Shown here piece after piece: positions 46,201 through 54,131 of a stretch of 64,000 nucleotides of DNA. The position numbers and the translations under genes were made by a program. Every line of letters begins with the position of its first letter. Within the stretch, counting starts at the first letter, position 1. Under the pieces are notes generated by a model. That model was given only the letters and a program-made list of their open reading frames with translations. It ran no database searches and was not told where the DNA came from. Origin of the DNA: Erythrobacter neustonensis (GTDB taxonomy: Bacteria > Pseudomonadota > Alphaproteobacteria > Sphingomonadales > Sphingomonadaceae); contig NZ_CP016033.1 in the NCBI RefSeq assembly GCF_001663175.1, positions 682,001 through 746,000 on the forward strand, given 5' to 3'.

Positions 46201-46304
46201 GTGATCGCGATCCCTGCCTGCTGCGCCTGAGCCGCCGGCGCCGCGACAATACAGACAAGTGCTGCTGCGCTGCCCGCAAGCGCGCTGCGATAGATCGCCG
46301 CCAT
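43269..46304 (-). CDS. TonB-dependent receptor with carboxypeptidase-regulatory-like domain
   Basis: A 1011-residue outer-membrane receptor. The signal peptide (ending AAPAAQAQQ, about 28) is followed by a CarboxypepD_reg-like beta-sandwich (about 30-115, ITVVDPQGAGVPGAEISIENP), a plug domain (about 120-240, GRDVTAALIRLPNV, SINGSNGLDTNYLLDGLDNNENF) and a 22-stranded barrel ending in the C-terminal Phe (FQFGIAYRF). The OmpA-related (Oar/SusC-like) architecture points to uptake of large substrates such as oligosaccharides, peptides or chelates. No TonB box is obvious. ATG 46304 fits the Shine-Dalgarno AGGGG better than GTG 46313. Confidence 0.93.
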   Translation of the reverse strand: MAAIYRSALAGSAAALVCIVAAPAAQAQQAGIAITVVDPQGAGVPGAEISIENPAIGLSRNAITDARGMVQLGGLSTAGVYRVSVTRAEGFAPLAAQAVDLRANFTRSVILQLEAAGEPGIVVTAARAITALNTANAEISASLGKAQLQALPIEGRDVTAALIRLPNVVASTGFFPEAPAISINGSNGLDTNYLLDGLDNNENFLGGIKFPVPLGFTREVTVLANSYSAAYGRTANGIVNYTSPSGSNDFTGEAYLLVRPGRPLDSPSAFPRRDLSGNFVGESFERYQAGFAAGGALQRSRTFLYANYEFTADRNTQVVDAPLLGVVGNVTGRNRFHLGSLRLDHRLTGDWTLGLRANVGRVTIDRPGGALGGGNATFPSAGSQQDRFSTLLAATASYAGANFSYDGAVQFSRFRWDYGEAAGAPGPQVTVRGPSGLVAAVVGNPGYVFDSLEETWQTTHRLTREIGAHRISAGVDVIASDFALLGGGNPFGNYTVDLTAAEAASLAGRGLALGAQDILALDPVVANYAVELRPQRFGTGQALVALYLEDAWDLAANLTATLGVRWDYDTLTEAGAGRGDTDNIAPRLAVNWQPDARSAVRFGAGIFTGKLSYAVVSDALQRNTTAPGFVSQLAQLQAAGAIPAGVDLADLTFAGNLTVSPPCARVSACPPPEAVQALRDSATLGEARILSPTGYDNPWSLQLSAGYQYAASDALTLSVDALYSRSHNLARLRDFNAPSPFTPDLAALTPANIALLRSLPDNAARLALAQSLGLVRSQADADATRPVGLVPGGARQITVTETAGRAEYLALIVQAIKARGPDDYAFRASYTLSRLRNDTDDINFRSSNANDFAGEWGPSANDRRHVISLVGYFYPAPCWTLTAAGLFQSGQPVNLVPDAGIFGTQDLNGDGASFGENYLGNSDRYPGERRNSARLPWSASVDLGVRYALPVAGGRIEASADVFNVLNANNQSGFANAATTSNQIQLGGGAPFVQRNAGPPRQFQFGIAYRF

Positions 46305-46358
46305 GTGAAACACCCCTGTTTTGCCCCCGCGGCGCCGTGCCTAGCGCCGTGTGTAACG

Positions 46359-46781
46359 CTAGTCGCCTTCCATGTCGCCCGGCGAGCCTTCGTGCGGCGC
46401 TTCGTGCGTCGCCCAGTCCACCCCGCCCGGCGGCGGCGCGGGCGGCCCGGCAGGGCTGGGCAGCGCATCCGCCTCGCCCACGCGCATCCGGTGCAGGTGC
46501 ACCTTGGCGATCATGTTGGCGCTGATCGGCGCGGTCATGAACAGGAACACCGACACCAGCAATTCATGCGTGGTCCACGTGCCGCGCACCAGCTGGAACC
46601 ACAGCACCGATGCCAGCAGAATGCCACCAAGCCCCAGCGTTGTCGCCTTGGTGGGGCCATGCAATCGCTCCATCAGCGTTGGCAGGCGCACCAGCCCCCA
46701 GCTGCCGATCAGCGCGAAGCTGCCGCCCAGCACGATCAGCGCGGCGACCAGCCATTGCGACAGGACGGCAAGGTCGCTCAT
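46359..46781 (-). CDS. mrpG: Mrp/Pha cation:proton antiporter subunit G
   Basis: A 140-residue subunit with three transmembrane helices in the first 100 residues (QWLVAALIVLGGSFALIGSWG, LPTLMERLHGPTKATTLGLG, FLFMTAPISANMIAKVHL). A Pro-rich cytosolic tail (PSPAGPPAPPPGG) follows that is longer than usual. RLPTLMERLHGPTKATTLG is the MrpG signature. It is the last gene of the mrpABCDEFG operon and overlaps mrpF by 4 bp (ATGA). Confidence 0.95.
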   Translation of the reverse strand: MSDLAVLSQWLVAALIVLGGSFALIGSWGLVRLPTLMERLHGPTKATTLGLGGILLASVLWFQLVRGTWTTHELLVSVFLFMTAPISANMIAKVHLHRMRVGEADALPSPAGPPAPPPGGVDWATHEAPHEGSPGDMEGD

Positions 46782-47059
46782 TCGATGATATCCCCGCGCA
46801 GCAGGAACTTGGCATAGGCGACCGTGCCCACGAACCCGACCATCGCGAGCAGCAGCGCGGCTTCGAAACTGGTGCCGCTGCTGCCCGCAATCCCGGCGAG
46901 CACGATCAACCCGATGACATTGATCACCATCGTGTCGAGCGCGAGGATGCGGTCGGCCACGCCCGGCCCGCGTACGAGCCGCCACAGGTTCATCGCCAGC
47001 GCCAGGCCGAGCGCACCAAAGCCGAACAGGATCGCGCCGTCGAGCACCGCGCCGCTCAT
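46778..47059 (-). CDS. mrpF: Mrp/Pha antiporter subunit F
   Basis: A 93-residue, three-helix membrane subunit with the MrpF signature GPGVADRILALDTMVIN at about 31-47. It belongs to the multi-subunit Na+(K+)/H+ antiporter. It overlaps mrpE and mrpG by 4 bp each; the start at ATG 47059 is fixed by that coupling. Confidence 0.95.
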   Translation of the reverse strand: MSGAVLDGAILFGFGALGLALAMNLWRLVRGPGVADRILALDTMVINVIGLIVLAGIAGSSGTSFEAALLLAMVGFVGTVAYAKFLLRGDIIE

Positions 47060-47544
47060 CGGAAGATCTCCTTCAACCGCGCCTCGTAACGCGTCTTGAC
47101 CTTGGTCACCTCGCCTGCCGGGTCGGGCGCGTGGAGCGCGTGGACAAGCAGGTATTTCCCGCAGGCCGAAACATCGGCGGACACTGTTCCGGGCGTCAGG
47201 CTGATCGTGCCCGCGAACACCGTGATCGCCTCGATGCTGTCGAGATCGAGCGGCACGGTCAGCCAGGCGGGACGCAGATCGGCGGAGCGTTTGAACAGGA
47301 TGATCGCGGCGACCTCGAAATTGGCGACCACGATGTCGCGCAGCACGAGGAGGACATAAAACAGCGCGGGAACGTAGCGCACGCGCGGGCGACCGGGCCA
47401 CCAGGCGGCCGTGAAGATGGGAACGATGATCCCGAACACGAGGCCGAGCAGCAGCGCACCGAAACTGATCTCGCCCACCATCACCAGCCACATCGCGGTG
47501 AGCAGCGCGGTGAGACCCGGATGCGGGAAAAGGCGCGCGATCAT
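47056..47544 (-). CDS. mrpE: Mrp/Pha antiporter subunit E
   Basis: A 162-residue subunit with two or three N-terminal helices (LTALLTAMWLVMVGEISFGALLLGLVFG) and a cytosolic C-terminal domain carrying the MrpE block ITVFAGTISLTPGTVSADV. Overlaps mrpD and mrpF by 4 bp. Confidence 0.95.
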   Translation of the reverse strand: MIARLFPHPGLTALLTAMWLVMVGEISFGALLLGLVFGIIVPIFTAAWWPGRPRVRYVPALFYVLLVLRDIVVANFEVAAIILFKRSADLRPAWLTVPLDLDSIEAITVFAGTISLTPGTVSADVSACGKYLLVHALHAPDPAGEVTKVKTRYEARLKEIFR

Positions 47545-49061
47545 TGCATCGGCTCCGTCAGCACCACGGCGGCGGTCTGCGCGGGATCAAAGATTTGCTG
47601 CGCGGCGGCAGACGTGTAATCGCTGACGATCCCGGCACCGACGGACAGCGCGGCCAGCAGCGCAAGCGCGATGGCAGGCGCGATCATATCGGTGCGGTTG
47701 GCGCGCGGCGGGGGCATGTCGGCGTTCTCGGCGGTTTTCCAAAACACCGCGCTGCCCGTGCGCGCAAAGCCGATCACCGCGATCAGCGTGGTGACGAGGA
47801 TCACGCCGAAGCCCCAGCCCCAATCGGGCTGCGTGGTGAGCGCGGAAAGCACCAGCAACTTGCCGATGAAGCCCGACAATGGCGGCAGGCCCGTCACCCC
47901 GATCGCCGCCGCCATGAACAGCATTGCCGCAAGCCCGCGCCCCGCAAAGGCCGCGCCGGGCGTTGCATTGTCGCGGTAGCTGCCGCGCCGCCGTGCCGCG
48001 ACATCGACTGCGAGGAACAAGGCCGCCGCCGCCAGCGTCGAATGGACGAGGTAGTAAAGGGCCGCACCCATCGTTGCCGGGTTCCAGCCCGCGACCGCGA
48101 TCAGCAGCGTGCCGGTCGACCCGACCACCGCATAGGCTGCCTGTTCGGACAGGGACCGCGCGCTGAACACCCCGACGAAGCCGATAATTGCGCTCAGCAT
48201 CGCGGCGGGCAGCAACCACGGCCCCGGCACGAATGCGGCAAAGCCTGCGCTTTCGCCGAACACCTGCGGCACCACGCGGATCAGCGAATAGACCCCGACC
48301 TTGGTCATGATCGCAAACAGGGCCGCCACCGCCGGGGTCGCCGCCGCATAGGTGCGCGGCAACCACAGGTGGAGCGGCACCACCGCGGCCTTCAGCGCGA
48401 ACACGCTGGTGAGCAGCAGCCCGGCGATCCGCAGCATCCCCTGATCATCGGGCGCGATCGAGGCGATCCGCAGCCCCATGTCGGCCATGTTGAGCGTGCC
48501 GGTGAGCGCATAGAGCATCCCCAGTGCAATCAGGAACAGCGACGAGCCGACAAGGTTCACCACCACATACTGCACCCCGGCCTTCAATCGCGCGGCGCCC
48601 TGCCCGTGCAGCATCAGGCCATAAGACGCGATCAGCAGCACCTCGAAGAACACGAAGAGGTTGAACAGATCGCCGGTCAGGAACGCGCCGTTCAAACCCA
48701 TCAACTGGAACTGGAACAAGGGGTGGAAATGCCAGCCCTTGCGATCGGTGCGGGTCAGCACCGCGTGCAGCAGTGCGATCAGCCCCAGCACCGCAGTCAG
48801 CACCAGCATCAGCGCGGCGAGCCGGTCGGCCACCAGCACGATCCCGAAAGGCGCAGGCCACGCGCCCAGCGCATAGGACAGCACCGTCCCGTCCGACACC
48901 CGCGCCATCAATGCCAGCGCCAGCGCCAGTTGCACCGCGCCCGATACCAGTGCGATCCCCACCGCCAGCGCCCGGCGGCGCTGCATCAGCAGGAGCGCGA
49001 CCGGGCCGGCGAGCGCGGGCACCGCAATCGGCAGAATCGGCAGGTGATCGGCCAGCGTCAC
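47541..49061 (-). CDS. mrpD: Mrp/Pha antiporter subunit D
   Basis: A 506-residue, 14-helix subunit of the NuoM/NuoN-like proton-translocating family. Conserved ion-path residues lie in FNLFVFFEVLLIASYGLML (Glu in helix 5) and KAAVVPLHLWLPRTYAAATPAVAALFAIMTKVG (Lys). It forms the antiporter core with MrpA. The start is GTG 49061, overlapping the mrpC stop by 4 bp (GTGA); upstream frame extension is Arg/Cys-rich and not membrane-like. Confidence 0.95.
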   Translation of the reverse strand: MTLADHLPILPIAVPALAGPVALLLMQRRRALAVGIALVSGAVQLALALALMARVSDGTVLSYALGAWPAPFGIVLVADRLAALMLVLTAVLGLIALLHAVLTRTDRKGWHFHPLFQFQLMGLNGAFLTGDLFNLFVFFEVLLIASYGLMLHGQGAARLKAGVQYVVVNLVGSSLFLIALGMLYALTGTLNMADMGLRIASIAPDDQGMLRIAGLLLTSVFALKAAVVPLHLWLPRTYAAATPAVAALFAIMTKVGVYSLIRVVPQVFGESAGFAAFVPGPWLLPAAMLSAIIGFVGVFSARSLSEQAAYAVVGSTGTLLIAVAGWNPATMGAALYYLVHSTLAAAALFLAVDVAARRRGSYRDNATPGAAFAGRGLAAMLFMAAAIGVTGLPPLSGFIGKLLVLSALTTQPDWGWGFGVILVTTLIAVIGFARTGSAVFWKTAENADMPPPRANRTDMIAPAIALALLAALSVGAGIVSDYTSAAAQQIFDPAQTAAVVLTEPMQ

Positions 49062-49447
49062 GGTGCGTCTCCCGCAGCGTCGGTATCGTCCGCAAGCCCG
49101 TCCTGCACATCGCACGGCACCTCGGCCCCGTCGACATGGTCGCTGCCAGTTTCAAGGAAGCTGCGCAGCGCGAGGATTACCACGAAAGCGGTCATGCCGA
49201 AGGTGATGACGATCGCGGTCAGCACCAGCGCCTGCGGCAGCGGATCGGTGTATTCGGTCACCGCCTTGTCCCAGATGGGCGGGCGCGCCAGCACCAGCCG
49301 GCCGCTCGCGAACAGGAACAGGTTCACCGCATAGGAAATCAGCGTCAGCCCCAGCACGACCTGAAACGTGCGCGCCCGCAGGGCGAGGTAAATGCCGCCG
49401 GCAACCAGCACGCCGATCGCGCTCGCGACGAGGAATTCATAGCTCAT
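49058..49447 (-). CDS. mrpC: Mrp/Pha antiporter subunit C
   Basis: A 129-residue, NuoK-like subunit with three helices (YEFLVASAIGVLVAGGIYLAL, FQVVLGLTLISYAVNLFLF, PQALVLTAIVITFGMTAFVVILAL). TDPLPQALVLTAIVI is the conserved block. The acidic C-terminal tail (DDTDAAGDAP) is an extension. Overlaps mrpA and mrpD by 4 bp. Confidence 0.95.
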   Translation of the reverse strand: MSYEFLVASAIGVLVAGGIYLALRARTFQVVLGLTLISYAVNLFLFASGRLVLARPPIWDKAVTEYTDPLPQALVLTAIVITFGMTAFVVILALRSFLETGSDHVDGAEVPCDVQDGLADDTDAAGDAP

Positions 49448-52281
49448 CGGCCGCGCTCCCGTTCAGCGGCGGCGGCGCGCGCGGCGCGCTTGGCGATCGC
49501 GCTCAACTGCGAGAGCGCGAGCATCACTGCGCCCAGCACCGTCAGGAACACGCCGGTATCGAAGATCATCGCGCTGGTCAGCTCGAACTCGCCCACCAGA
49601 GGCCAAGTGAAATAATCGAACCAGCTGGTCAGGAACGGCGCGCCGAATAGCATCGCACCCAGCCCGCATGCCATCGCGGCAAGCACGCCCCACGCGATGA
49701 GGCGATGCTCGTTGAAGGGTTTGCGCGCATCGGACCAGTCGAACCCGGCGGCCAGATATTGCACGAGGAAGGCCGCCGCCACCACCAGCGCGGCGATGAA
49801 CCCGCCGCCCGGCTGGTTGTGACCGCGCAGGAACAGGTAAATCCCCACCATCAGCGTCAGCGGCAGGATGATCCGGCTCGCCGCGACGAACATCATCGGA
49901 TGGCGCTCGGGCGAATGGGGCATATCCTCGCGCCATGCGCGCAGCCGCGCCCCCGCCGCGCCGCGCGCCGCAGTGTCGAGCAGCGCATAGATGCCCAAGC
50001 CCGCCACGCCCAGCACGATGATCTCGCCCAGCGTGTCGAAGGCGCGGAAATCGACGAGGATCACGTTGACCACATTGGTGCCGCCGCCGCCCGACTTGGC
50101 ATTGGCAAGATGATAGGCGGCAATCGTGCTGCCCGGATCGCGCGTCAGCATCGCCCAGGCAATCGCGCCCACCAGCAATCCGCCCGTCCCGGCAATCGCC
50201 GCGTCGCGCAGCATCCGCGGGCGCGACGACAGGGTGGGCGGGCTCTTGGGCAGCATGTTGAGCGCGAGCAGCAGCAGCAGCACCGTCACCGCCTCGACCG
50301 AAATCTGCGTGAGCGCGAGATCGGGGGCGGAGAGCACCGCGAAGGTCAGGCTGACCACCAGACCGATCACGCTGATCACGATCAATGCGCGCAGGCGGTG
50401 ATGCGATCCGGCAGTGACGATCGCGGTTGCGACCAGCAACAGCGCCCATGCGACGACGGCGGGGAAATTGGCGGGCAGCAGCGTGCGCGTGCCGGTCAGG
50501 CTGCCGCCGCCGACGATTGCTCCCTCAACGATCAGCGCGATGATGACCGCAAAGCTGGCGAGCAGCATCCTCTGGAGCGAGGGCGTGTGGGTGGCGACCA
50601 TGAACTTGCGCGCGCGCGCCACCGCAAAGCCCAGCGCGCGCTCGAACAGCGCTTTGGCATCGGGCAGGCGCGCCCGCTCCCACAGCGCAAGCAGCCCGCC
50701 ATGCTGCCAGAGCAGCAGCGCGCCGCCCGCGACCGCGATGAGGCTGAGGATCAGCGCAAGATTGACCCCATGCCACAGCGACAGTTCCACTTCTGGTATG
50801 CCGAGCCCCGTCACCGCGCCGGTCGCCGCGCCCACCAGCGGCGCGGCGATCAACATCGGCACAAGGCCCAGCAGAACCGCCAAACCCGTCAACAATGCAG
50901 GCGCGCCCCACATTCCGGGCGAGGGATCATGCGCGCGGGCGAAGGGTTCGGCCTCGCGAGGTTTGCCGAAGAACAGGTGCCCCGCCAGCCTGAGCGAATA
51001 GCCGACCGAGAAGGTCGCGCCCAGGGTCGCCAGCAGCGGCAACAGCCAAGGCAGACCAAACAGCACAAACTTGGGCGTCTGGTAGAGCATCAGCTCCTTG
51101 GAAATGAACCCGCCCAGCGGCGGCAGCCCCGCCATCGACGCCGCCGCCAGCGTTGCGACGAGCGCGGTGACCGGCATCGCCTTGGCCAGCCCGCCAAGCC
51201 TGCGGATATCGCGCGTGCCGGTTTCATGCTCGACGATCCCGGCGCTCATGAACAAGGCCGCCTTGAACGCGGCATGGTTGAGGATGTGCAGCACCGCGGC
51301 CATTGCGGCCGCTTCGAGGCTGAAACCCAGCAGCATCACCAGCATGCCAAGCTGCGAGATTGTCGAATAGGCAAGGATGCTTTTCAGGTCGTGCCGGAAC
51401 AACGCGACCACCGCGCCAAACACCATCGTCACCAGCCCCACGCCCGTCACGATCAGCGTGTATTCGGGCGTGCCCGCCAGCACCGGCCACAGCCGCGCGA
51501 GCAGGAACACGCCTGCCTTCACCATCGTCGCCGAATGCAGATAGGCGCTGACCGGCGTGGGCGCGGCCATCGCGTGGGGCAGCCAGAAGTGGAACGGGAA
51601 CTGCGCGGACTTGGTGAAACAGCCCAAGAGGATCAGCGCGAGGATCACGGGGTAAAGCGGCGATCCCTTCACCACCGCACCGCGTTCGAGGATCGTGGCC
51701 AGATCGAAACTGCCCGCGACCAGTCCCAGCAGCACCAGCCCGCCGATCAGCGCAAGCCCCCCGCCCCCGGTGATCGCGAGCGCCATGCGCGCGCCTTGGC
51801 GCGCCTCGGGCTTGTGCTGCCAGAACCCGATCAGCAGGAAGCTGGCAAGGCTCGTCATTTCCCAGAAGATCATCAGCAGCAGGACATTGCCCGCAATCAC
51901 GATCCCCAGCATTGCGCCCTGAAACAGCATCAGGCTGGCAAAGAAGCGGCCCGTGTCCTCGCTTTCGTAGAGGTAGCTGTGCGCAAAGATCACCACCAGT
52001 AGTCCGATGCCGAGGATCAGCAGCGCGAACATCCAGCCCAGGGGATCGAGTATCAGCGCGAAATCGAGCCCCAGCGCAGGCACCCAGCCCCATGATGCGG
52101 CAGGCGCAGTGCCGAACAGTGCCGGCGCGGCAAGGCTGGCGATCAGCGCAAGGCCCGCAGCCGAAGCGCCGCCCGCGATGCCCGAATGCACCGCGCGCGG
52201 CGCAGCATGCAGCAGCGCAATCGCGAGCGCGGCACCGAACGGCATCAGGGCCAGAATCAGAAGCGTCATGGCGGTTGCCAT
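49444..52281 (-). CDS. mrpA: Mrp/Pha antiporter subunit A fused to subunit B
   Basis: A 945-residue membrane protein. The NuoL-like part (about 1-600) carries MIFWEMTSLASFLLIGFW and KSAQFPFHFWLPHAMAAPTPVSAYLHSATMVKAGVFLLARLWP. It is followed by the MrpA C-terminal region and, from about residue 795, an MrpB domain (ILPLTLMVGIYLFLRGHNQPGGGFIAAL). The fusion is the PhaAB form known from rhizobia, so no separate mrpB exists. The seven-component complex exports Na+ or K+ in exchange for protons and supports pH and salt tolerance. ATG 52281 is used; ATG 52269 is equally possible. Confidence 0.94.
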   Translation of the reverse strand: MATAMTLLILALMPFGAALAIALLHAAPRAVHSGIAGGASAAGLALIASLAAPALFGTAPAASWGWVPALGLDFALILDPLGWMFALLILGIGLLVVIFAHSYLYESEDTGRFFASLMLFQGAMLGIVIAGNVLLLMIFWEMTSLASFLLIGFWQHKPEARQGARMALAITGGGGLALIGGLVLLGLVAGSFDLATILERGAVVKGSPLYPVILALILLGCFTKSAQFPFHFWLPHAMAAPTPVSAYLHSATMVKAGVFLLARLWPVLAGTPEYTLIVTGVGLVTMVFGAVVALFRHDLKSILAYSTISQLGMLVMLLGFSLEAAAMAAVLHILNHAAFKAALFMSAGIVEHETGTRDIRRLGGLAKAMPVTALVATLAAASMAGLPPLGGFISKELMLYQTPKFVLFGLPWLLPLLATLGATFSVGYSLRLAGHLFFGKPREAEPFARAHDPSPGMWGAPALLTGLAVLLGLVPMLIAAPLVGAATGAVTGLGIPEVELSLWHGVNLALILSLIAVAGGALLLWQHGGLLALWERARLPDAKALFERALGFAVARARKFMVATHTPSLQRMLLASFAVIIALIVEGAIVGGGSLTGTRTLLPANFPAVVAWALLLVATAIVTAGSHHRLRALIVISVIGLVVSLTFAVLSAPDLALTQISVEAVTVLLLLLALNMLPKSPPTLSSRPRMLRDAAIAGTGGLLVGAIAWAMLTRDPGSTIAAYHLANAKSGGGGTNVVNVILVDFRAFDTLGEIIVLGVAGLGIYALLDTAARGAAGARLRAWREDMPHSPERHPMMFVAASRIILPLTLMVGIYLFLRGHNQPGGGFIAALVVAAAFLVQYLAAGFDWSDARKPFNEHRLIAWGVLAAMACGLGAMLFGAPFLTSWFDYFTWPLVGEFELTSAMIFDTGVFLTVLGAVMLALSQLSAIAKRAARAAAAERERGR

Positions 52282-52529
52282 AGGCGGCTCGTCGGGTCCT
52301 TCACGGGAAAAGCATACATGGGCGGAGCGCGCATCACCCCCCCCGACCGCGGCCATAGACGACGATGATACAACAGGACAACCCGCCGACCCCATCCAAT
52401 GTTCCGCCGAGCGCATGGCCTGAGGCACGGCGGTGCAGTCAGACCTTGCCGCGTTTTGCGCGCACCTTGCCCCCGTCCTGACCCTGTCCTGCCTCCCTTC
52501 AGCCCCGTCTTGCAGCGCCCATGCGCCTG

Positions 52530-52545
52530 TGTTTCACGTGAAACA
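52530..52545. promoter_or_regulatory. parS centromere-like site (ParB binding)
   Basis: TGTTTCACGTGAAACA is a perfect 16-bp palindrome identical to the broadly conserved chromosomal parS consensus (TGTTNCACGTGAAACA). It lies in the 293-bp non-coding gap between mrpA and apt. ParB loads here and spreads; such sites cluster near the replication origin. No parA or parB gene is in the window. Confidence 0.93.
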
Positions 52546-52574
52546 TCGCTGCGGTGCGGATGCGCGCGCTTGGG

Positions 52575-53123
52575 CTATTCGCCTTCGAAGGCCATCAAGG
52601 ATGTGACGGCAATCCCTGCCTGACGCAACCGATCGGCTCCGCCGAGATCGGGCAGGTCGATCACGAACAGCGCATGGGTCACCGCCGCACCTGCCCGGCG
52701 GAGCAGCTCGGCCGATGCCAGTGCCGTGCCGCCGGTGGCGATCAGGTCGTCGACGATCACGACATTCTCTCCCGCGCCGATCGCGCCCGGATCGACTTCG
52801 AGCCGGTCGGTCCCGTATTCGAGCGCGTAGTCGATGCCGATGGTGGGGATCGGCAGCTTGCCGGGTTTGCGCACCGGGACAAAGCCGACGCCAAGCTGCA
52901 CCGCGACCGCCGCGCCGAAGATGAACCCGCGCGCCTCCATCCCGGCAATCTTGTCCGCCCCGGCATCACGCGCGGCGGCGGCAAGGTGATGCACGCTCGC
53001 CGCCATGCCCTGATGGTGCCCGATCAGCGTGGTGATGTCGCGGAACTGGATGCCGGGGTGCGGGAAGTCGGGCACGGTGCGCACCAGCCCCTTCAACTCC
53101 TCCGGCGAGAGATGCGGTGTCAT
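52575..53123 (-). CDS. apt: Adenine phosphoribosyltransferase
   Basis: A 182-residue type I phosphoribosyltransferase that salvages adenine to AMP using PRPP. The PRPP loop is VVIVDDLIATGGTALA. FPHPGIQFRDITTLI near the N-terminus and EARGFIFGAAVAVQLG are APT-specific. ATG 53123 matches the conserved N-terminus; the longer open frame does not. It lies between the parS site and the terminator of the bc1 operon. Confidence 0.96.
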   Translation of the reverse strand: MTPHLSPEELKGLVRTVPDFPHPGIQFRDITTLIGHHQGMAASVHHLAAAARDAGADKIAGMEARGFIFGAAVAVQLGVGFVPVRKPGKLPIPTIGIDYALEYGTDRLEVDPGAIGAGENVVIVDDLIATGGTALASAELLRRAGAAVTHALFVIDLPDLGGADRLRQAGIAVTSLMAFEGE

Positions 53124-53159
53124 GTGGCAAACGCCCCTTTCGTGGTGCTCAAAGCACAA

Positions 53160-53192
53160 GCGCCCCGCCATCCGCAAGGGATGACGGGGCGC
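53160..53192 (-). terminator. Terminator hairpin of the bc1 operon
   Basis: GCGCCCCG and CATCC pair with GGATG and CGGGGCGC around a 5-base loop, with one mismatch. It lies 31 bp past the cytochrome c1 stop. Only a weak T-rich stretch follows on the minus strand. Confidence 0.6.
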
Positions 53193-53222
53193 GAATGAGC
53201 CGTGATCGGCGGACCTTGAAGC

Positions 53223-54077
53223 TTACTTCTTCTTGGGCTTCAGCCCGGCCCAGATCTGCTTGTAGCTGAGGAAGGCAAGCACGGTCGCAAACAGCAGGAA
53301 GCCGACCACGAACCAGCCCGTCTGACGGCGTTCCACCAGCGAAGGCTCGGCGGTCCAGGTCAGGAAGGCGGCAACGTCCTTCGACATCTGCGGCACCGTC
53401 GATGCCGTACCGTCGGCGAAGGTCACCTGACCATCGCTCAGCGGCGGGGGCATCGCGATGTTCACGTTGGGGAAGTGCTTGTTAAAGTAGAGGCCATCGG
53501 GCGTCTCGAAGCCGACCTTGGCCGCCTTGGCCGGGTCGGGTTCGCCGTAACCCGTCAGCAGGTCATAGACGTAGTTGCTGCCGTCGTGACGCGCCTTGGT
53601 CATCAGCGAAAGATCGGGCGGGATCGCGTTGTTGTTCGCGGCCGCTGCGGCAATCGCATTGGGATAGGGGCTCGGGAAGGCATCGGTCGGCAGGCCCGGA
53701 CGGGTGGTGGCTTCACCGGTCTGCGGGTCGATGCCGGGCACGGTCCAGCTCTTCGCTTCGGCATCGACTTCGGCTTCGGTGTAACCCAGCTGACGCAGGT
53801 TCCGGAACGAGACGAACTTCAGGCTGTGGCAGGCCGCACAGACTTCCTTGTAGACCTGGTAGCCGCGCTGCAGCTGGGCCATGTCCCACTTGCCGAACGC
53901 GCCGTCGAAGGCAAAGCCGCCCTCGGGGCCTTCGCCATGCTCGTAGAAGGCATAGGAGGGCTGCTTTTCCGGCGCCGGGCCGAAAGCGTAGTTGTAGGCA
54001 CCGGGCAGCAGCGACCACAACACCAGCACCGCAGTGATGGCGAGGCCGACGATGATGCCTCCAAGACGAATAGTCAT
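53223..54077 (-). CDS. petC: Cytochrome c1, bc1 complex
   Basis: A 284-residue membrane-anchored c-type cytochrome. An N-terminal signal-like helix (LGGIIVGLAITAVLVLWSLLPG), the haem-binding CAACH (in YKEVCAACHSL), the distal Met ligand region (FPNVNIAMPPPLSDGQV) and a C-terminal anchor (WFVVGFLLFATVLAFLSY) ending in KPKKK are all present. It passes electrons from the Rieske centre to soluble or membrane cytochrome c. Last gene of petABC. Confidence 0.97.
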   Translation of the reverse strand: MTIRLGGIIVGLAITAVLVLWSLLPGAYNYAFGPAPEKQPSYAFYEHGEGPEGGFAFDGAFGKWDMAQLQRGYQVYKEVCAACHSLKFVSFRNLRQLGYTEAEVDAEAKSWTVPGIDPQTGEATTRPGLPTDAFPSPYPNAIAAAAANNNAIPPDLSLMTKARHDGSNYVYDLLTGYGEPDPAKAAKVGFETPDGLYFNKHFPNVNIAMPPPLSDGQVTFADGTASTVPQMSKDVAAFLTWTAEPSLVERRQTGWFVVGFLLFATVLAFLSYKQIWAGLKPKKK

Positions 54078-54131
54078 GTCCGAACTCTTTCTCGTTATCG
54101 GTTCAGATTGCTCTGGCTTGCGACCGGCCGA

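Noticed and set aside
49705..52002. 765-codon plus-strand frame
   Set aside because: Gln/Arg/His-rich antisense of the mrpA membrane helices.
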